Shown here: positions 50,555 through 59,968 of the stretch, piece after piece
How the letters are laid out: every line of letters begins with the position of its first letter
Numbering within the stretch: the stretch's first letter is position 1
DNA from: Amazonocrinis nigriterrae CENA67
GTDB taxonomy: Bacteria; Cyanobacteriota; Cyanobacteriia; Cyanobacteriales; Nostocaceae
Reading direction: 5' to 3'
DNA length: 64,000 nt
Assembly (NCBI RefSeq): GCF_016056305.1
Contig: NZ_JAECZC010000008.1
Location: 1-64,000, forward strand
The notes under the pieces: model-generated
The model's database searches: none
What the model was told of the DNA's origin: nothing
Seen by the model: only the letters and a program-made list of their open reading frames with translations
Made by a program: the position numbers and the translations under genes

Positions 50555-51736
50555 CTAACGAAATCGATATTTTAAGCGATGGATTGGCTGCTCTATAAAC
50601 TGCCAAGAAAATGCTGCGATCGCATATGCAATGGCTACATAAACAGGAAACATAAACCAGGGGCCAGCTATGTAACCTGGGGGTACTATTGGCGGAGTTA
50701 TTGGAGGCAAAATTGGACTCAAAAGCGGTAAGAGGTGGTTAAAGAACACTTCTGGAATATCACCATGATACACATAAAGCCCGTAGCTAATTTGTCCTGA
50801 GTAAACCAACCAAGGATGATGCAAAATTTCTCCTAATAAACCTTTTATTCCCTGTGCTGTATAACCAACAATAGCTACCCCTGCTATACCAACTACCACA
50901 TCCATGAATAATACTAATATTGGTTGTACTTCTGCTTGAAGAGGAAAATGCAGTAGTATAAAGCATCCAGATAGTAACGGTATTCCTACGCATAATGCCA
51001 CCTTTAAAAACTTCTGTACTATTTCAAAATGATATTGATGAAGTAAAGCCAAAATTGCTCCCATTGCTAAGGTATCAAAGTTATTAAAAGGTAGTTGATA
51101 TGCTTGTAAAATTGGGAGGTGATAAACTATGCCAATACCCCGTAAGATGGGTGAAGTCATTACCAAACCGATAGTTATAGGGAGGAGCGATCGCACTGGT
51201 AAAAACATCAGTATTAATGGCATTATTAGATAAAACTGGGCTTCCACAGCCAATGACCAAAGATGCGCCCTACTAACCATCGTGGGTTCGAGAGCAAAAA
51301 GCCAATTTTGTCCATATAAAATAAACACCCACAAATATTTTCCTTTACCTGGAAATATGAATATTGAGGTAATCAGGTAGATAAAATAAACTGGCGACAG
51401 CCGTAAAAACCGACGCATAAAAAAGTTTTTCAAGCCTTGCCAATAAGAAATATTTCCTGCTTCATATTCTTGGCGGGATTTGAGTAGAATGCCAGTAATC
51501 AAAAAGCCACTCAATACGAAAAAAACCCGAACTCCTAACCATCCCCAAGGTAAGAAAGTCCGAATAGGATTAGATGGTTCTAAATAATGTTCTATGAAAA
51601 CAGCAAAAATTGCCAATGCTCGCAAACCATCAAGCTGTGGCATATACTGTCGTGGTTTATAATTGACGACTGTATTTTGCTCATCATTTGTCACAAACTG
51701 AGGAAATTTTAACAGAGGGGTAAAAGATTTGTTCAC
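50555..51736 (-). CDS. Acyltransferase-3 family membrane protein
   Basis: 393 residues, OafA/YrhL-type membrane acyltransferase with about ten helices. The family start is MPQLDGLRALAIFAVFIEHY, with the conserved His in IEHYLEPS and Arg in LDGLRA; RFLRLSPVYFIYL and SLAVEAQFYLIMPL follow. Such enzymes O-acylate sugars, lipids or macrolides using acyl-CoA. It is the last gene of the - strand block, 45 bases after the nearest Rieske gene, and convergent with the solute-binding protein. Confidence 0.92.
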   Translation of the reverse strand: MNKSFTPLLKFPQFVTNDEQNTVVNYKPRQYMPQLDGLRALAIFAVFIEHYLEPSNPIRTFLPWGWLGVRVFFVLSGFLITGILLKSRQEYEAGNISYWQGLKNFFMRRFLRLSPVYFIYLITSIFIFPGKGKYLWVFILYGQNWLFALEPTMVSRAHLWSLAVEAQFYLIMPLILMFLPVRSLLPITIGLVMTSPILRGIGIVYHLPILQAYQLPFNNFDTLAMGAILALLHQYHFEIVQKFLKVALCVGIPLLSGCFILLHFPLQAEVQPILVLFMDVVVGIAGVAIVGYTAQGIKGLLGEILHHPWLVYSGQISYGLYVYHGDIPEVFFNHLLPLLSPILPPITPPIVPPGYIAGPWFMFPVYVAIAYAIAAFSWQFIEQPIHRLKYRFR

Positions 51737-51781
51737 AAATCATTGGTGATAATTAGACAATATTAAATAAAATTTTGGTGA

Positions 51782-52780
51782 TTAGTTAACCAAAATTTTA
51801 CTATTACTAGAAACATAACTATAAAATTGACTCGCCCAACGTCGATACTGCATAAGTGGGCCGTCATCCTCACACAAAAGAGGTGAAAATCTATATATTT
51901 TATTTTCTAAAATTGGTACATCCTTGGCTGTTTCTGTGAAAATCGTTTGCATCAGCTTTTCCTCAAAAGCCTCATTTTCAGCTTCAGTAGGAAGTTTTTT
52001 AAAAGTGATAAGCAAATGATTTTCAACATACTCTTGATCAATAGGAGTAGTCAAAGTTAATATATTAATCTCTTGCAAAAAATCTTCGCTTTCGTCACCA
52101 GTTTTACCAGGAAAATAATAATCTAGGTTATATCCTAAGCCGTAGTAAGTGTATTCAACATAACTTTCTTTTACCAATGACGTATCTTCATCTGTACTAA
52201 AACGCCAGAGTAATTTTGCACCATCTGTCTCAAAGCTGAGAACTTTAACCGTATTAGCTCCATGAATAAACTTGAGGTGAGACGTGTCTAAAGGGTTCTC
52301 TTGAATTTCTTGAATATGAGAGCGCAACCGCCATTGAGCAGCACAACGGAATGGACTCCATGTTAGTGAATTATACTCTTTTAATTTGGGAATTTCCCAA
52401 GTTGGTGCTTCACCTTCAGCGTGATACCACACCATAATTAAACCGTTAACTTCCCGCACTAACCAAGGTTTAATATGAGCTTTAGCAGGTATTTTATGAG
52501 TATAAGGAATGTCTATACATCGTCCTTCGCCATGAAAACGCCAACCATGAAAAGGACATTGAATAGTATTCTCAACAACACAACCACCATAGCCTAAGTG
52601 TGCGCCTAAATGGGGACAGTGAGCATCCATAACGTGAGCTATGCCGTCTTCAGTGCGAAACAACACTAAATCTTGACCGAAATAATGTAGAGGTTTAACT
52701 TCTTTAATGGCTAACTCATTGCTATAACCTACGCGAAACCAGCCATTGGGAAAGGATGTAAAAGGAAATCGAGATTTCAT
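51782..52780 (-). CDS. Rieske non-haem iron oxygenase 1 (KshA/DAF-36-like)
   Basis: 332 residues from MKSRFPFTSFPNGWF. The Rieske cluster ligands are C55, H57, C75 and H78 (CPHLGAHLG, QCPFHGW). The mononuclear iron site follows N162-x2-D165-x2-H168-x4-H173 (ENPLDTSHLKFIHG). The C-terminus with LCEDDGPLMQYRRWASQFY matches the oxygenase component of 3-ketosteroid 9-alpha-hydroxylase and Neverland-type enzymes. It would need a ferredoxin and reductase, which are not in the window. The paralogue start supports ATG 52780 over 52789. Its first 68 residues are identical to copy 2. Confidence 0.92.
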   Translation of the reverse strand: MKSRFPFTSFPNGWFRVGYSNELAIKEVKPLHYFGQDLVLFRTEDGIAHVMDAHCPHLGAHLGYGGCVVENTIQCPFHGWRFHGEGRCIDIPYTHKIPAKAHIKPWLVREVNGLIMVWYHAEGEAPTWEIPKLKEYNSLTWSPFRCAAQWRLRSHIQEIQENPLDTSHLKFIHGANTVKVLSFETDGAKLLWRFSTDEDTSLVKESYVEYTYYGLGYNLDYYFPGKTGDESEDFLQEINILTLTTPIDQEYVENHLLITFKKLPTEAENEAFEEKLMQTIFTETAKDVPILENKIYRFSPLLCEDDGPLMQYRRWASQFYSYVSSNSKILVN

Positions 52781-52833
52781 ATTGAACACAAGTTTTATAA
52801 TTGATTAGCTGGAACTTTACAAGTACTTAAAGA

Positions 52834-53799
52834 CTAATTGGAATAAAATTGTCCAGCCCATTGTCGAAACTTCAGAATCTGACCTTCGCCCTCACACAAT
52901 AGAGGAGAAGTGCGATAAACTTTGTGTTCAAAAATATTATTATCTTTAGATGACTCCCTTTTAAGTGTCTCTAGAGCAGACTTTTCTAACTCAGCTGTTT
53001 CTTCTGCATCAGCCAGCTTTTTGAGACTAAAAAATTGATGACCTTCTACATATTCTTGATCAATGGGAGTAGCCAGAGCTACGATAAGAATCTCTCCAGG
53101 ATTATCATTACCAGGATGACTATGGACAACACAGTAACCAAAACCATAGAAACTAACATCAATGTAGTTTTCAATGTTTAAGGTTTCATCTTCCGAATCT
53201 GGATAGTCATTAAGAACCCATTGCCAGTGCAACATTGTACCTTCTGTCTGTACAAGCTTACCTTTAGCAGAACTAACTCCATGTAAAAATTCTACATGAG
53301 CCATATCCATGACATTTTCAGCAATTTCTTGCACATGAGAGTAAATCTTGTTTACTCCCACTGTCCGAAAGGGAGTCCATTGTGGCGAATTATATTCAGG
53401 TAATTCTGGTATTTCCCAAGTTGGTGCTTTTCCTTCGGCGTGATACCACACCAAAATTAACCCGTAAATTTCTCGCACATACCAAGGTTTCACCTGAGCT
53501 TTGGAGGGTATCTTTTTAGTGTAAGGAATTTCTACACAATTACCTTCGCCATTAAAGCACCAACCGTGAAAGGGACATTGAATTGTCTCACCTTTGACGC
53601 ACCCACCATAACCCAAATGTGCGCCTAAATGGGGACAGTGAGCATCCATAACATGAGCTATTCCGTCTTCAGTGCGAAACAAGACTAAATCTTGACCGAA
53701 ATAATGTAGAGGTTTAACTTCTTTAATGGCTAATTCATTGCTATAACCAACGCGAAACCAACCATTAGGAAAGGATGTAAAAGGAAATCTAGATTTCAT
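52834..53799 (-). CDS. Rieske non-haem iron oxygenase 2 (KshA/DAF-36-like)
   Basis: 321 residues. Ligands C55, H57, C75, H78 and N162/D165/H168/H173 (ENVMDMAHVEFLHG) are all present. The first 68 residues equal those of copy 1, and the DNA differs only at scattered silent sites, but the catalytic half is clearly different (for example AENVMDMAHV against QENPLDTSHL). This suggests shared electron-partner surface with a distinct substrate pocket, or recent gene conversion. The C-terminus ends earlier (LKFRQWAGQFYSN). Spacing to copy 1 is 54 bases. Confidence 0.92.
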   Translation of the reverse strand: MKSRFPFTSFPNGWFRVGYSNELAIKEVKPLHYFGQDLVLFRTEDGIAHVMDAHCPHLGAHLGYGGCVKGETIQCPFHGWCFNGEGNCVEIPYTKKIPSKAQVKPWYVREIYGLILVWYHAEGKAPTWEIPELPEYNSPQWTPFRTVGVNKIYSHVQEIAENVMDMAHVEFLHGVSSAKGKLVQTEGTMLHWQWVLNDYPDSEDETLNIENYIDVSFYGFGYCVVHSHPGNDNPGEILIVALATPIDQEYVEGHQFFSLKKLADAEETAELEKSALETLKRESSKDNNIFEHKVYRTSPLLCEGEGQILKFRQWAGQFYSN

Positions 53800-53819
53800 A
53801 TTCGTGTCTATAAAAATGG

Positions 53820-54827
53820 TTAGGACTGATATTGAGGAATTTTGCTATTACTGGGAACAGGACTATAAAATTGACTCGCCCAACGTCGATACTGCATAAT
53901 TGGGCCATCGTCTTCACACAGCACAGGAGAACTTTGGTAAACCTTGTTTTCTAAAATTGGTAAATCTTTTTCTGCATCAGTAGCGATCGCCTGTAGTATC
54001 ATTGCCTCTAAATCAGAATTATCAGAGCCGTTTCCAGACTTTTTAAAGCTGATAATTAGGTGATCATCAACATACTCACCATCAACCGGAGTATTCGAAT
54101 TCAGATTAATAAACTCTGGTTGAAACTCTGAGCCTGGATAGATTCTTTCTACCAGATATCCCAAACCATAGTAAGTAAAATCAAGTCGATTTACTACCTC
54201 TACCCTTGATTTACCATCCTCATCAGGTAAACTCATCTTGGCATGACAAGACCAGTTGAGAATTGAATCGTTAGCATAAAAAGCCCTATCATCTACAGAG
54301 TCAATTCCATGTACAGCCAGAAAATGAGCCGCATCAATGCCATTTTCATTAATGTCTTGAACATGAGAACGTATACGCCATTTACCAACTGTGCGAAAGG
54401 GTGTCCATTCTGATGAATTATATTCTGATAATAAGGGAATCTCCCAACTAGGTGCTTCTTTTTGGCTATGATACCAGACCATAATTAAGCCATTAATTTC
54501 CCTGACAATCCAAGGTTGCAATTGTGCTTTTAGTGGTATCTTTTTCGTGTAAGGAATTTCTACACATTGTCCATCGCCATTAAAGCACCAGCCATGAAAA
54601 GGACATTGCACAGTGTTACCAATTACCCGTCCCCCATGTCCCAAATGTGCGCCTAAATGTGGACAGTGAGCATCCATAACATGAGCCACGCCGTCTTCTG
54701 TGCGGAATAGCACTAAATCTTTACCAAAATAATGGAGTGGCTGCACTCCTTTAACTGGTAGTTCTTGGCTGTAAGCTACTCGAAACCAACCATTAGGGAA
54801 AGATGTCAAGGGATATCGTGTTTTCAT
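53820..54827 (-). CDS. Rieske non-haem iron oxygenase 3 (KshA/DAF-36-like)
   Basis: 335 residues. Rieske ligands C55, H57, C75, H78 and iron ligands D165, H168, H173 (ENGIDAAHFLAVHG) are intact. The sequence is an older paralogue of copies 1 and 2 (MKTRYPLTSFPNGWF) with an extra insertion around residues 205-215 and a longer tail (SPVPSNSKIPQYQS). It lies 21 bases upstream of copy 2, so the three are clearly one transcript. Confidence 0.92.
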   Translation of the reverse strand: MKTRYPLTSFPNGWFRVAYSQELPVKGVQPLHYFGKDLVLFRTEDGVAHVMDAHCPHLGAHLGHGGRVIGNTVQCPFHGWCFNGDGQCVEIPYTKKIPLKAQLQPWIVREINGLIMVWYHSQKEAPSWEIPLLSEYNSSEWTPFRTVGKWRIRSHVQDINENGIDAAHFLAVHGIDSVDDRAFYANDSILNWSCHAKMSLPDEDGKSRVEVVNRLDFTYYGLGYLVERIYPGSEFQPEFINLNSNTPVDGEYVDDHLIISFKKSGNGSDNSDLEAMILQAIATDAEKDLPILENKVYQSSPVLCEDDGPIMQYRRWASQFYSPVPSNSKIPQYQS

Positions 54828-54924
54828 AAGTAATAACTAGAAATTAGGGAATAGGGAAAAAAGGATGATTCATGTGCAGCATTTTCAATTACTCTATTCC
54901 GGTATAAAAATACTTAATTTTTTA

Positions 54925-54960
54925 CGAACCACAGAGGCGCAGAGAACACAGAGGTAAAGA
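54925..54960. repeat. Dispersed CGAACCACAGAGGCGCAGAG repeat
   Basis: Present here, at 63390-63425 and in a variant (CGAACCGCCAAGTACGCCAA) at 57001-57030. All three lie between genes of the biosynthetic region, so they could mark past rearrangement points. Confidence 0.55.
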
Positions 54961-54994
54961 GGATATAGGTAAATTTTTGCGGGGAAGGAAGTAA

Positions 54995-55987
54995 TCACAA
55001 TACAGCTACAGGCTCAGCAATATTGAAGCTATCTTTATCAACTAATTCTGAGATAAAAAACTGGGAATACCAGCGCCTAAACTGCATGATTGGGCCATCA
55101 CCCTCACACAAAATAGGTCTTTCGGGGGAGATTTTATGATTCCATATTATAATATCTTCTTCTGCTCCTGATTTCCATTTTTCGCTACAGGAACTTATTA
55201 TTTGTTTAGTTGTTTCATCTACGGCTTTATCGCTTAACAACGACATATAAAAATCTACATATTCTTCATCTACAGGACTCATGTAGTTACAAGTAACAAA
55301 CGGTAACTTTTGTCCTTCACTCCAAATATTTAAAATTAAACAACCTGCACCCCAGATAGAGAAATGGGTTCGCCCTTCAATTTCTTGTTCTCCTACTATT
55401 TCTTTGCCGATAGTATGGATATCAAAAGAATAATCTCCCCATGCAAAAGTTGCTTCTGGAATAACTGTATTACCATGTAAAAACTTTATATGTACTGGAT
55501 CAACCAGATTTTCAACTAAATCCCGTGAACGACAATGCACCCGCCATTTCATTTTTTCATGGACAATTAAATCTTCACCATCATCACCTTTAATAACTGG
55601 AATTTCAAAATTAGGAGATTTACCAGCAGCGTGAAAATAAACCGTAATGATTCCATTAGCTTCCCTAACAGGCCAGTTGTTAACTTTCGCTTTGTGGGGA
55701 ATTTTTGTAGTGTAGGGTATGCTTGTACATTTACCCTCACCATCAAAGCACCAACCATGAAAGGGACACTGGACATTATTACCAACAACTTTTCCACCCA
55801 TAGCCAGATTAGCGCCTAGATGCGGACAGTGAGCATCAAGAACATGAACTACACTATCTTCACCGCGAAAAGCAACTAAATCTCGACCAAAGTAATGCAG
55901 TGGTTTAACTTCACCAATAGCTAATTCATCACTCCAAGCTACTTGAAACCAACTATTAGGAAATGCAGGATAAGAAAACCGAGACAT
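54995..55987 (-). CDS. Rieske non-haem iron oxygenase 4 (KshA/DAF-36-like)
   Basis: 330 residues and the most divergent complete copy. Rieske ligands C54, H56, C74, H77; iron ligands N160, D163, H166, H171 (ENLVDPVHIKFLHG). The C-terminus EGDGPIMQFRRWYSQFF keeps the KshA-like ending. The pocket region differs strongly from copies 1-3. A dispersed AACCACAGAGGCGCAGAG repeat (54925-54960) separates it from copy 3. Confidence 0.92.
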   Translation of the reverse strand: MSRFSYPAFPNSWFQVAWSDELAIGEVKPLHYFGRDLVAFRGEDSVVHVLDAHCPHLGANLAMGGKVVGNNVQCPFHGWCFDGEGKCTSIPYTTKIPHKAKVNNWPVREANGIITVYFHAAGKSPNFEIPVIKGDDGEDLIVHEKMKWRVHCRSRDLVENLVDPVHIKFLHGNTVIPEATFAWGDYSFDIHTIGKEIVGEQEIEGRTHFSIWGAGCLILNIWSEGQKLPFVTCNYMSPVDEEYVDFYMSLLSDKAVDETTKQIISSCSEKWKSGAEEDIIIWNHKISPERPILCEGDGPIMQFRRWYSQFFISELVDKDSFNIAEPVAVL

Positions 55988-56047
55988 ATATGATTTTCCT
56001 CGTACACACAGATGATTTAATCAGTCTAAATTTAATTTAATTTTTTG

Positions 56048-56081
56048 GTGCGTTAGGACTCGCGTCCATAACGCACCCTAC
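56048..56081. repeat. Half copy of the GTGCGTTA/TAACGCAC hairpin repeat
   Basis: GTGCGTTAGGACTCGCGTCC and TAACGCACCCTAC form a strong hairpin. It is related to 2591-2671 and 34149-34227 and lies between the FkbM and Rieske-4 genes, where it might weaken read-through. Confidence 0.55.
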
Positions 56082-56107
56082 TTAGGGGATGGACTAATGA
56101 CTATTAT

Positions 56108-56977
56108 TTATTCAGTCCTAAATGCATATGCCATTGCAATCCCATAAGGGTGATAGGGATTGAAAAAAATCATACTGAAACCTGATTCTTTAAACCACTG
56201 TTTTAAAGAATTATTTTTTTGTGGATCATGCCACTCTAGCAACACGGCTTTGAAATGACGAAGCTTTTTGCTAGTATAAAGTGACTCTATAATTTCGTAT
56301 TCTGACCCTTCACAATCAATTTTTGCAACGATATCAATTCCTGGATATTCACCCATAATCATGTCAAGAGTATCATTGGCACTGACCAAATTAATCGCCT
56401 GGGAAACAATATCATCTCGCCCATTTAGCATCTCCGGTACTCCATTTACCGTACTTGCACCGTGCCACTCATAGCAGTAATCTACTGTCAAGTTGGCATT
56501 AGCATGACTAATGCCATAAGGATAATGCTTGATTTTTTTGACGAGTCCGGGATTGAGATCAAAATTCTGGTTTGCTCGTTTATAGGTACTCTCAAAAGGC
56601 TCATAACCAAAAACAGCCAGAACATTTTCTTTGGAGGCAAAGTATAGACTTGCTATACCCACATTCATGCCAATATCCCAAACGACGATTTCTTTGGTAG
56701 CCAGGATGTTGTAAGCGCCATCAAAAAAGATTTCGTGTACGATAAAGACTTCCCAATAGGTTTGCAAATCGATTGTGACGGCTTCCACGGTGACGCGAAT
56801 TGTGTCGTCATTGATGACTGTAAATTGGGTATTGGGAATATCTAATAGGGGTTTAGCGAGATCCAATGCATCGAGAAAAAATTTGTGATTTTGGCTGTTG
56901 ATAGTGATGCCAAATTCTTCTAAAAAGACAGTTTGGGTTTCTTGTATATCAAGACTATTTTCTAATGTCGTTTTCAT
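56108..56977 (-). CDS. FkbM family SAM-dependent methyltransferase
   Basis: 289 residues. The Rossmann methyltransferase motif I is VVWDIGMNVGIASLYFA (99-115), followed by AVFGYEPFEST (acidic end of strand 2) and a KIDCEGSEYEIIESL post-I motif, all typical of FkbM O-methyltransferases. The N-terminal 90 residues are family-specific. It would methylate a hydroxyl of a sugar, lipid or polyketide. It sits between radical SAM and Rieske genes. Confidence 0.9.
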   Translation of the reverse strand: MKTTLENSLDIQETQTVFLEEFGITINSQNHKFFLDALDLAKPLLDIPNTQFTVINDDTIRVTVEAVTIDLQTYWEVFIVHEIFFDGAYNILATKEIVVWDIGMNVGIASLYFASKENVLAVFGYEPFESTYKRANQNFDLNPGLVKKIKHYPYGISHANANLTVDYCYEWHGASTVNGVPEMLNGRDDIVSQAINLVSANDTLDMIMGEYPGIDIVAKIDCEGSEYEIIESLYTSKKLRHFKAVLLEWHDPQKNNSLKQWFKESGFSMIFFNPYHPYGIAMAYAFRTE

Positions 56978-57062
56978 TTATGCCTCCTGTTATAAAAAAA
57001 CGAACCGCCAAGTACGCCAAGTACGCCAAGGAAGAGATAAGTAATTATTTAGGTTTATAGAG

Positions 57063-57264
57063 CAATACGGTTCAGTTAAGGCTAAAACTTTTTGTCGAAG
57101 TCAATTTTTTTAACGTAGACGCGTACTGCTTCGCAGAACTCGAAGAGTAGCGGCTTCCCGTTCGCCGTCAGGCGTTCCCGTTCGCGTAGCGTCTCCGTCA
57201 GGAGAAGGATAGGGTACCGCAAAGGGCGCAAAGAGTAGGAAAAAAGCTGAACTGAACTGTATTG
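57063..57264. mobile_element. MITE with IS4-like ends and 10-bp target duplication, copy 2
   Basis: Inverted ends CAATACGGTTCAGTT (57063-57077) and AACTGAACTGTATTG (57250-57264) differ at one position. A perfect 10-bp direct repeat GTTTATAGAG flanks the element (57053-57062 and 57265-57274). The interior carries the dispersed CTTCGCAGAACTCGAAGAG / CGTTCGCGTAGCGTCTCCG repeat. CAATACGGTTCAGTTAAGG is close to the terminal sequence of the IS4 family. It separates the FkbM and radical SAM genes and touches the radical SAM stop region. Confidence 0.85.
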
Positions 57265-57266
57265 GT

Positions 57267-58217
57267 TTATAGAGAACTTACCTGAGTTTGTGGTTCAGGA
57301 AGATGATAATTTTCTGCATCAATTAAGGTAGAGCTTGCACCCAAATCAAAGATATCTAAACCTTCATTTTCCAGCCGAGACAGGTATTCTAAATCAACTA
57401 ACTCTTCAATGGGATGTTGTTGTGGTTCTCTCCAATGCTTGCGGGATATTTGTTCATGGGGAAATAATTTACCAACTGTGCCTAGACAATATTTGCAAGA
57501 TGCTAATGGAGTTGGGGATTCAAGATAGGCTATTAAATCTTGGGCAAAATTGGGAGAATCTTCAATTTTGATACCATCTACAGTTGATTGACTTGATGGA
57601 TTGTTAGGTAGGAAACGGGAGAGAAAGATACTTTCTGGGCATTTGTAAAAATAACCTTCATAGACGTTGTAGCAACCCCAATGCTGTGCCATTTGACAAG
57701 TTTTATAAATCCGCCCTATTAGTTGTTGATCATTCGTTCCCAATTCACTATAAGATTCACGAAAATAGTCAAAATTAAAAAATTCTAACTCAACATTGTA
57801 TTGTTTTGCTTTCTGCTTGCAGATATCTAAGTGTGCGCTTGTCATTGCTCGACCAGGATAAACTGAAACATAAACTTGGTCTAAGGCTTCCCAAAGTGGA
57901 TCAGCCATTTTCCAGAGGATTAAGCCATTTGTAACTAGTCGGATGCGATCGCAAATTCCCGTTTGACGCACTGCATTCACAATATCGAGCAATTGGGGAT
58001 GTAGTAAGGGTTCTCCCCCTAGTAAGCGCACATGTTCGCAATGGTAGTATTTAGCCAATACAGACAAATCCTGAAAAACTTGTTCAGGACTAAGACAATC
58101 TTTCTCCAGAAGCGGTGATAAGTGACCACAGCTACGGCATGAAATATTGCAGTTCTGCACTATGGCAATTTCACAAGCACTAGTATAAATAATGCCATCT
58201 TTGACAGTGTAAGGCAT
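57267..58217 (-). CDS. Radical SAM protein with auxiliary cysteines
   Basis: 316 residues. The 4Fe-4S/SAM motif is C23-x3-C27-x2-C30 (QNCNISCRSCGHLSP), followed by LLGGEPLLHP. Later cysteines in YKTCQMAQHWGCYNVYEG, YKCPES and SCKYCLG suggest a SPASM- or twitch-like auxiliary cluster. The family resembles radical SAM enzymes in sugar, lipid and peptide modification clusters, but I cannot name the reaction. The stop codon lies within the 10-bp target duplication of the MITE, so the last residues were probably altered by insertion. Confidence 0.85.
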   Translation of the reverse strand: MPYTVKDGIIYTSACEIAIVQNCNISCRSCGHLSPLLEKDCLSPEQVFQDLSVLAKYYHCEHVRLLGGEPLLHPQLLDIVNAVRQTGICDRIRLVTNGLILWKMADPLWEALDQVYVSVYPGRAMTSAHLDICKQKAKQYNVELEFFNFDYFRESYSELGTNDQQLIGRIYKTCQMAQHWGCYNVYEGYFYKCPESIFLSRFLPNNPSSQSTVDGIKIEDSPNFAQDLIAYLESPTPLASCKYCLGTVGKLFPHEQISRKHWREPQQHPIEELVDLEYLSRLENEGLDIFDLGASSTLIDAENYHLPEPQTQVSSL

Positions 58218-58273
58218 GGTGATAACATTCCTGGATAAATTTAATTGTTTAATTTGGTGCGTGATTTTTGATA

Positions 58274-59902
58274 TTAGGTGTGGACTTTGTTAATCTGCCA
58301 CAAATCGCCGAAACCATTGAGAGATTTCAGGGAGTAACGGTTGTCTTGTTGAATTTTCTGGAGTAAGCTGTCATCTCTGCCGCAATAGAAGATGTGACTG
58401 TACCCTGTTGGTAAATTCAGGGGTTGTTCAGGGTGGACGGAGAGTAAACTAACCTTGGGTTCTAATGAATGGCTTAGGGTAAGTAATAATCCCATCTCAT
58501 AAAGGTTTTCTCCATAGAGTAGTAAAGGACTGGCAGATTCGTTAATTACTTGTGTGGCTTGTGTAATTATTCTGCCGTTGGTTGGCAACCAATCCTTAGC
58601 CTGGAAAAAGGCAACGTCAGAGGAAATCCCAAAGATGACTAATACAATTAATAGGGTTTGGGCAATTTTATTTTGCCAGGTTTTATCGACAAATATATAA
58701 TGAATTAAAACATAAGCAACTGCAATTTGCAAGCACAAATAGAATGGTAAATGATAGCGAAAAACTATGGAGCGATTGCCACCTAATAACAGGTCAGCTA
58801 AGAGTAAAGATAGACTACAAACTGAGGCGATCACTACGAGAAATAAAGCCTGATTTTTAACAGATTTATCTTTAAATAAGAATATTAAAAATATTATTAA
58901 TCCTAAACTCATCATTACACTCGAAATAGTATAAAAATTATACGATGGTACTCCTTCCATAAAATATTTGGCTGAATCTAGAGATTCGGAAGTTAAATTA
59001 ATATCAAAAAATACTCGACTGATGCGATTCAGGTAAATAGTTATTAAGTCAATGGGGGTGTTGATTGTTAATGATGTCCATCCCGTTAGTAATATAGCCG
59101 TTTCTAAATGGGTGAGCAAGACAATGATCCAAGGCAGAAATAACAATATTGCTATGAACGAAGTCAGTAAATAACGGCGTACTATTTGACTAAAATGAAA
59201 GGATTGCTGCACTAGCACATATATTCCATGTGCGATCGCCACTAACCCAGTCAGGAAATTGGTATATAATCCCAATGTTAATGTCAAGCCATATATTGCC
59301 CAACTAGCAGGTGTATTTTTGTGCAGCGATCGCCACAAAGCTGCTGATGTTAACAAAATCATCACCATCCAAAGACCATAGGATCGCGCAGCTTGAGCAA
59401 AGAATAACTCTAAGGGAGAAATAGCCACCAGCGCCATAGCTAGCCACGCTACTAAATGCGATTCAAATAACTCTAGACATAACCAATAGACAGCGGGAAA
59501 CATTAACAAACTAATGGCCGCTGATAAACTTCTCAATACTGCCATAGAATCGCCAAATATCGATGCCCAAAACCGTGCTATCACACAATACAATGGCGGA
59601 AGTTGGGGTTCTGAGTTAATTAAATAGTTTAATGTGCTTTTCAAACCTCGGTCAGGATTGATCTGCTGAAATTTATCCAATGTGGCGATGGAAATTACAT
59701 CCTCATAACTCATAATTTCCTGTTGTGCTTCGTCAATGGTATGGCCAGAAATTGCCAGAGAGGTAAAAGCTGCATCAACCCAGTAAACTTTGTGTCCTAA
59801 ATGGGCAAAGCGAAAGAAAATTCCTAATATCAGTAAGCTGATGACCAGGATTTTTAACCATCTAGGAGGCTCTTGTTTGGTAAGTAGCGGTGTTGTGTTC
59901 AT
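58274..59902 (-). CDS. GT39-like membrane glycosyltransferase (ArnT/PMT type)
   Basis: 542 residues from MNTTPLLTKQ, with about eleven helices and a GT-C fold. The first periplasmic loop carries the catalytic Asp (HKVYWVDAAFTSLAI); many relatives read DE, here the second position is Ala. Other marks are PQLPPLYCVIARFWASIFGD and SPLELFFAQAARSYGLWMVM. It would transfer a sugar from polyprenyl phosphate to a lipid or protein on the outer face. The start at 59902 avoids an extra 20-residue polar stretch from 59962. It follows the DPM-like gene by 7-67 bases. Confidence 0.88.
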   Translation of the reverse strand: MNTTPLLTKQEPPRWLKILVISLLILGIFFRFAHLGHKVYWVDAAFTSLAISGHTIDEAQQEIMSYEDVISIATLDKFQQINPDRGLKSTLNYLINSEPQLPPLYCVIARFWASIFGDSMAVLRSLSAAISLLMFPAVYWLCLELFESHLVAWLAMALVAISPLELFFAQAARSYGLWMVMILLTSAALWRSLHKNTPASWAIYGLTLTLGLYTNFLTGLVAIAHGIYVLVQQSFHFSQIVRRYLLTSFIAILLFLPWIIVLLTHLETAILLTGWTSLTINTPIDLITIYLNRISRVFFDINLTSESLDSAKYFMEGVPSYNFYTISSVMMSLGLIIFLIFLFKDKSVKNQALFLVVIASVCSLSLLLADLLLGGNRSIVFRYHLPFYLCLQIAVAYVLIHYIFVDKTWQNKIAQTLLIVLVIFGISSDVAFFQAKDWLPTNGRIITQATQVINESASPLLLYGENLYEMGLLLTLSHSLEPKVSLLSVHPEQPLNLPTGYSHIFYCGRDDSLLQKIQQDNRYSLKSLNGFGDLWQINKVHT

Positions 59903-59968
59903 TGAGGTTTGATGGTGAATTGATTTAACTGTTAATTCCAAGCTAATACCTCTAATTTTCACAATTTT

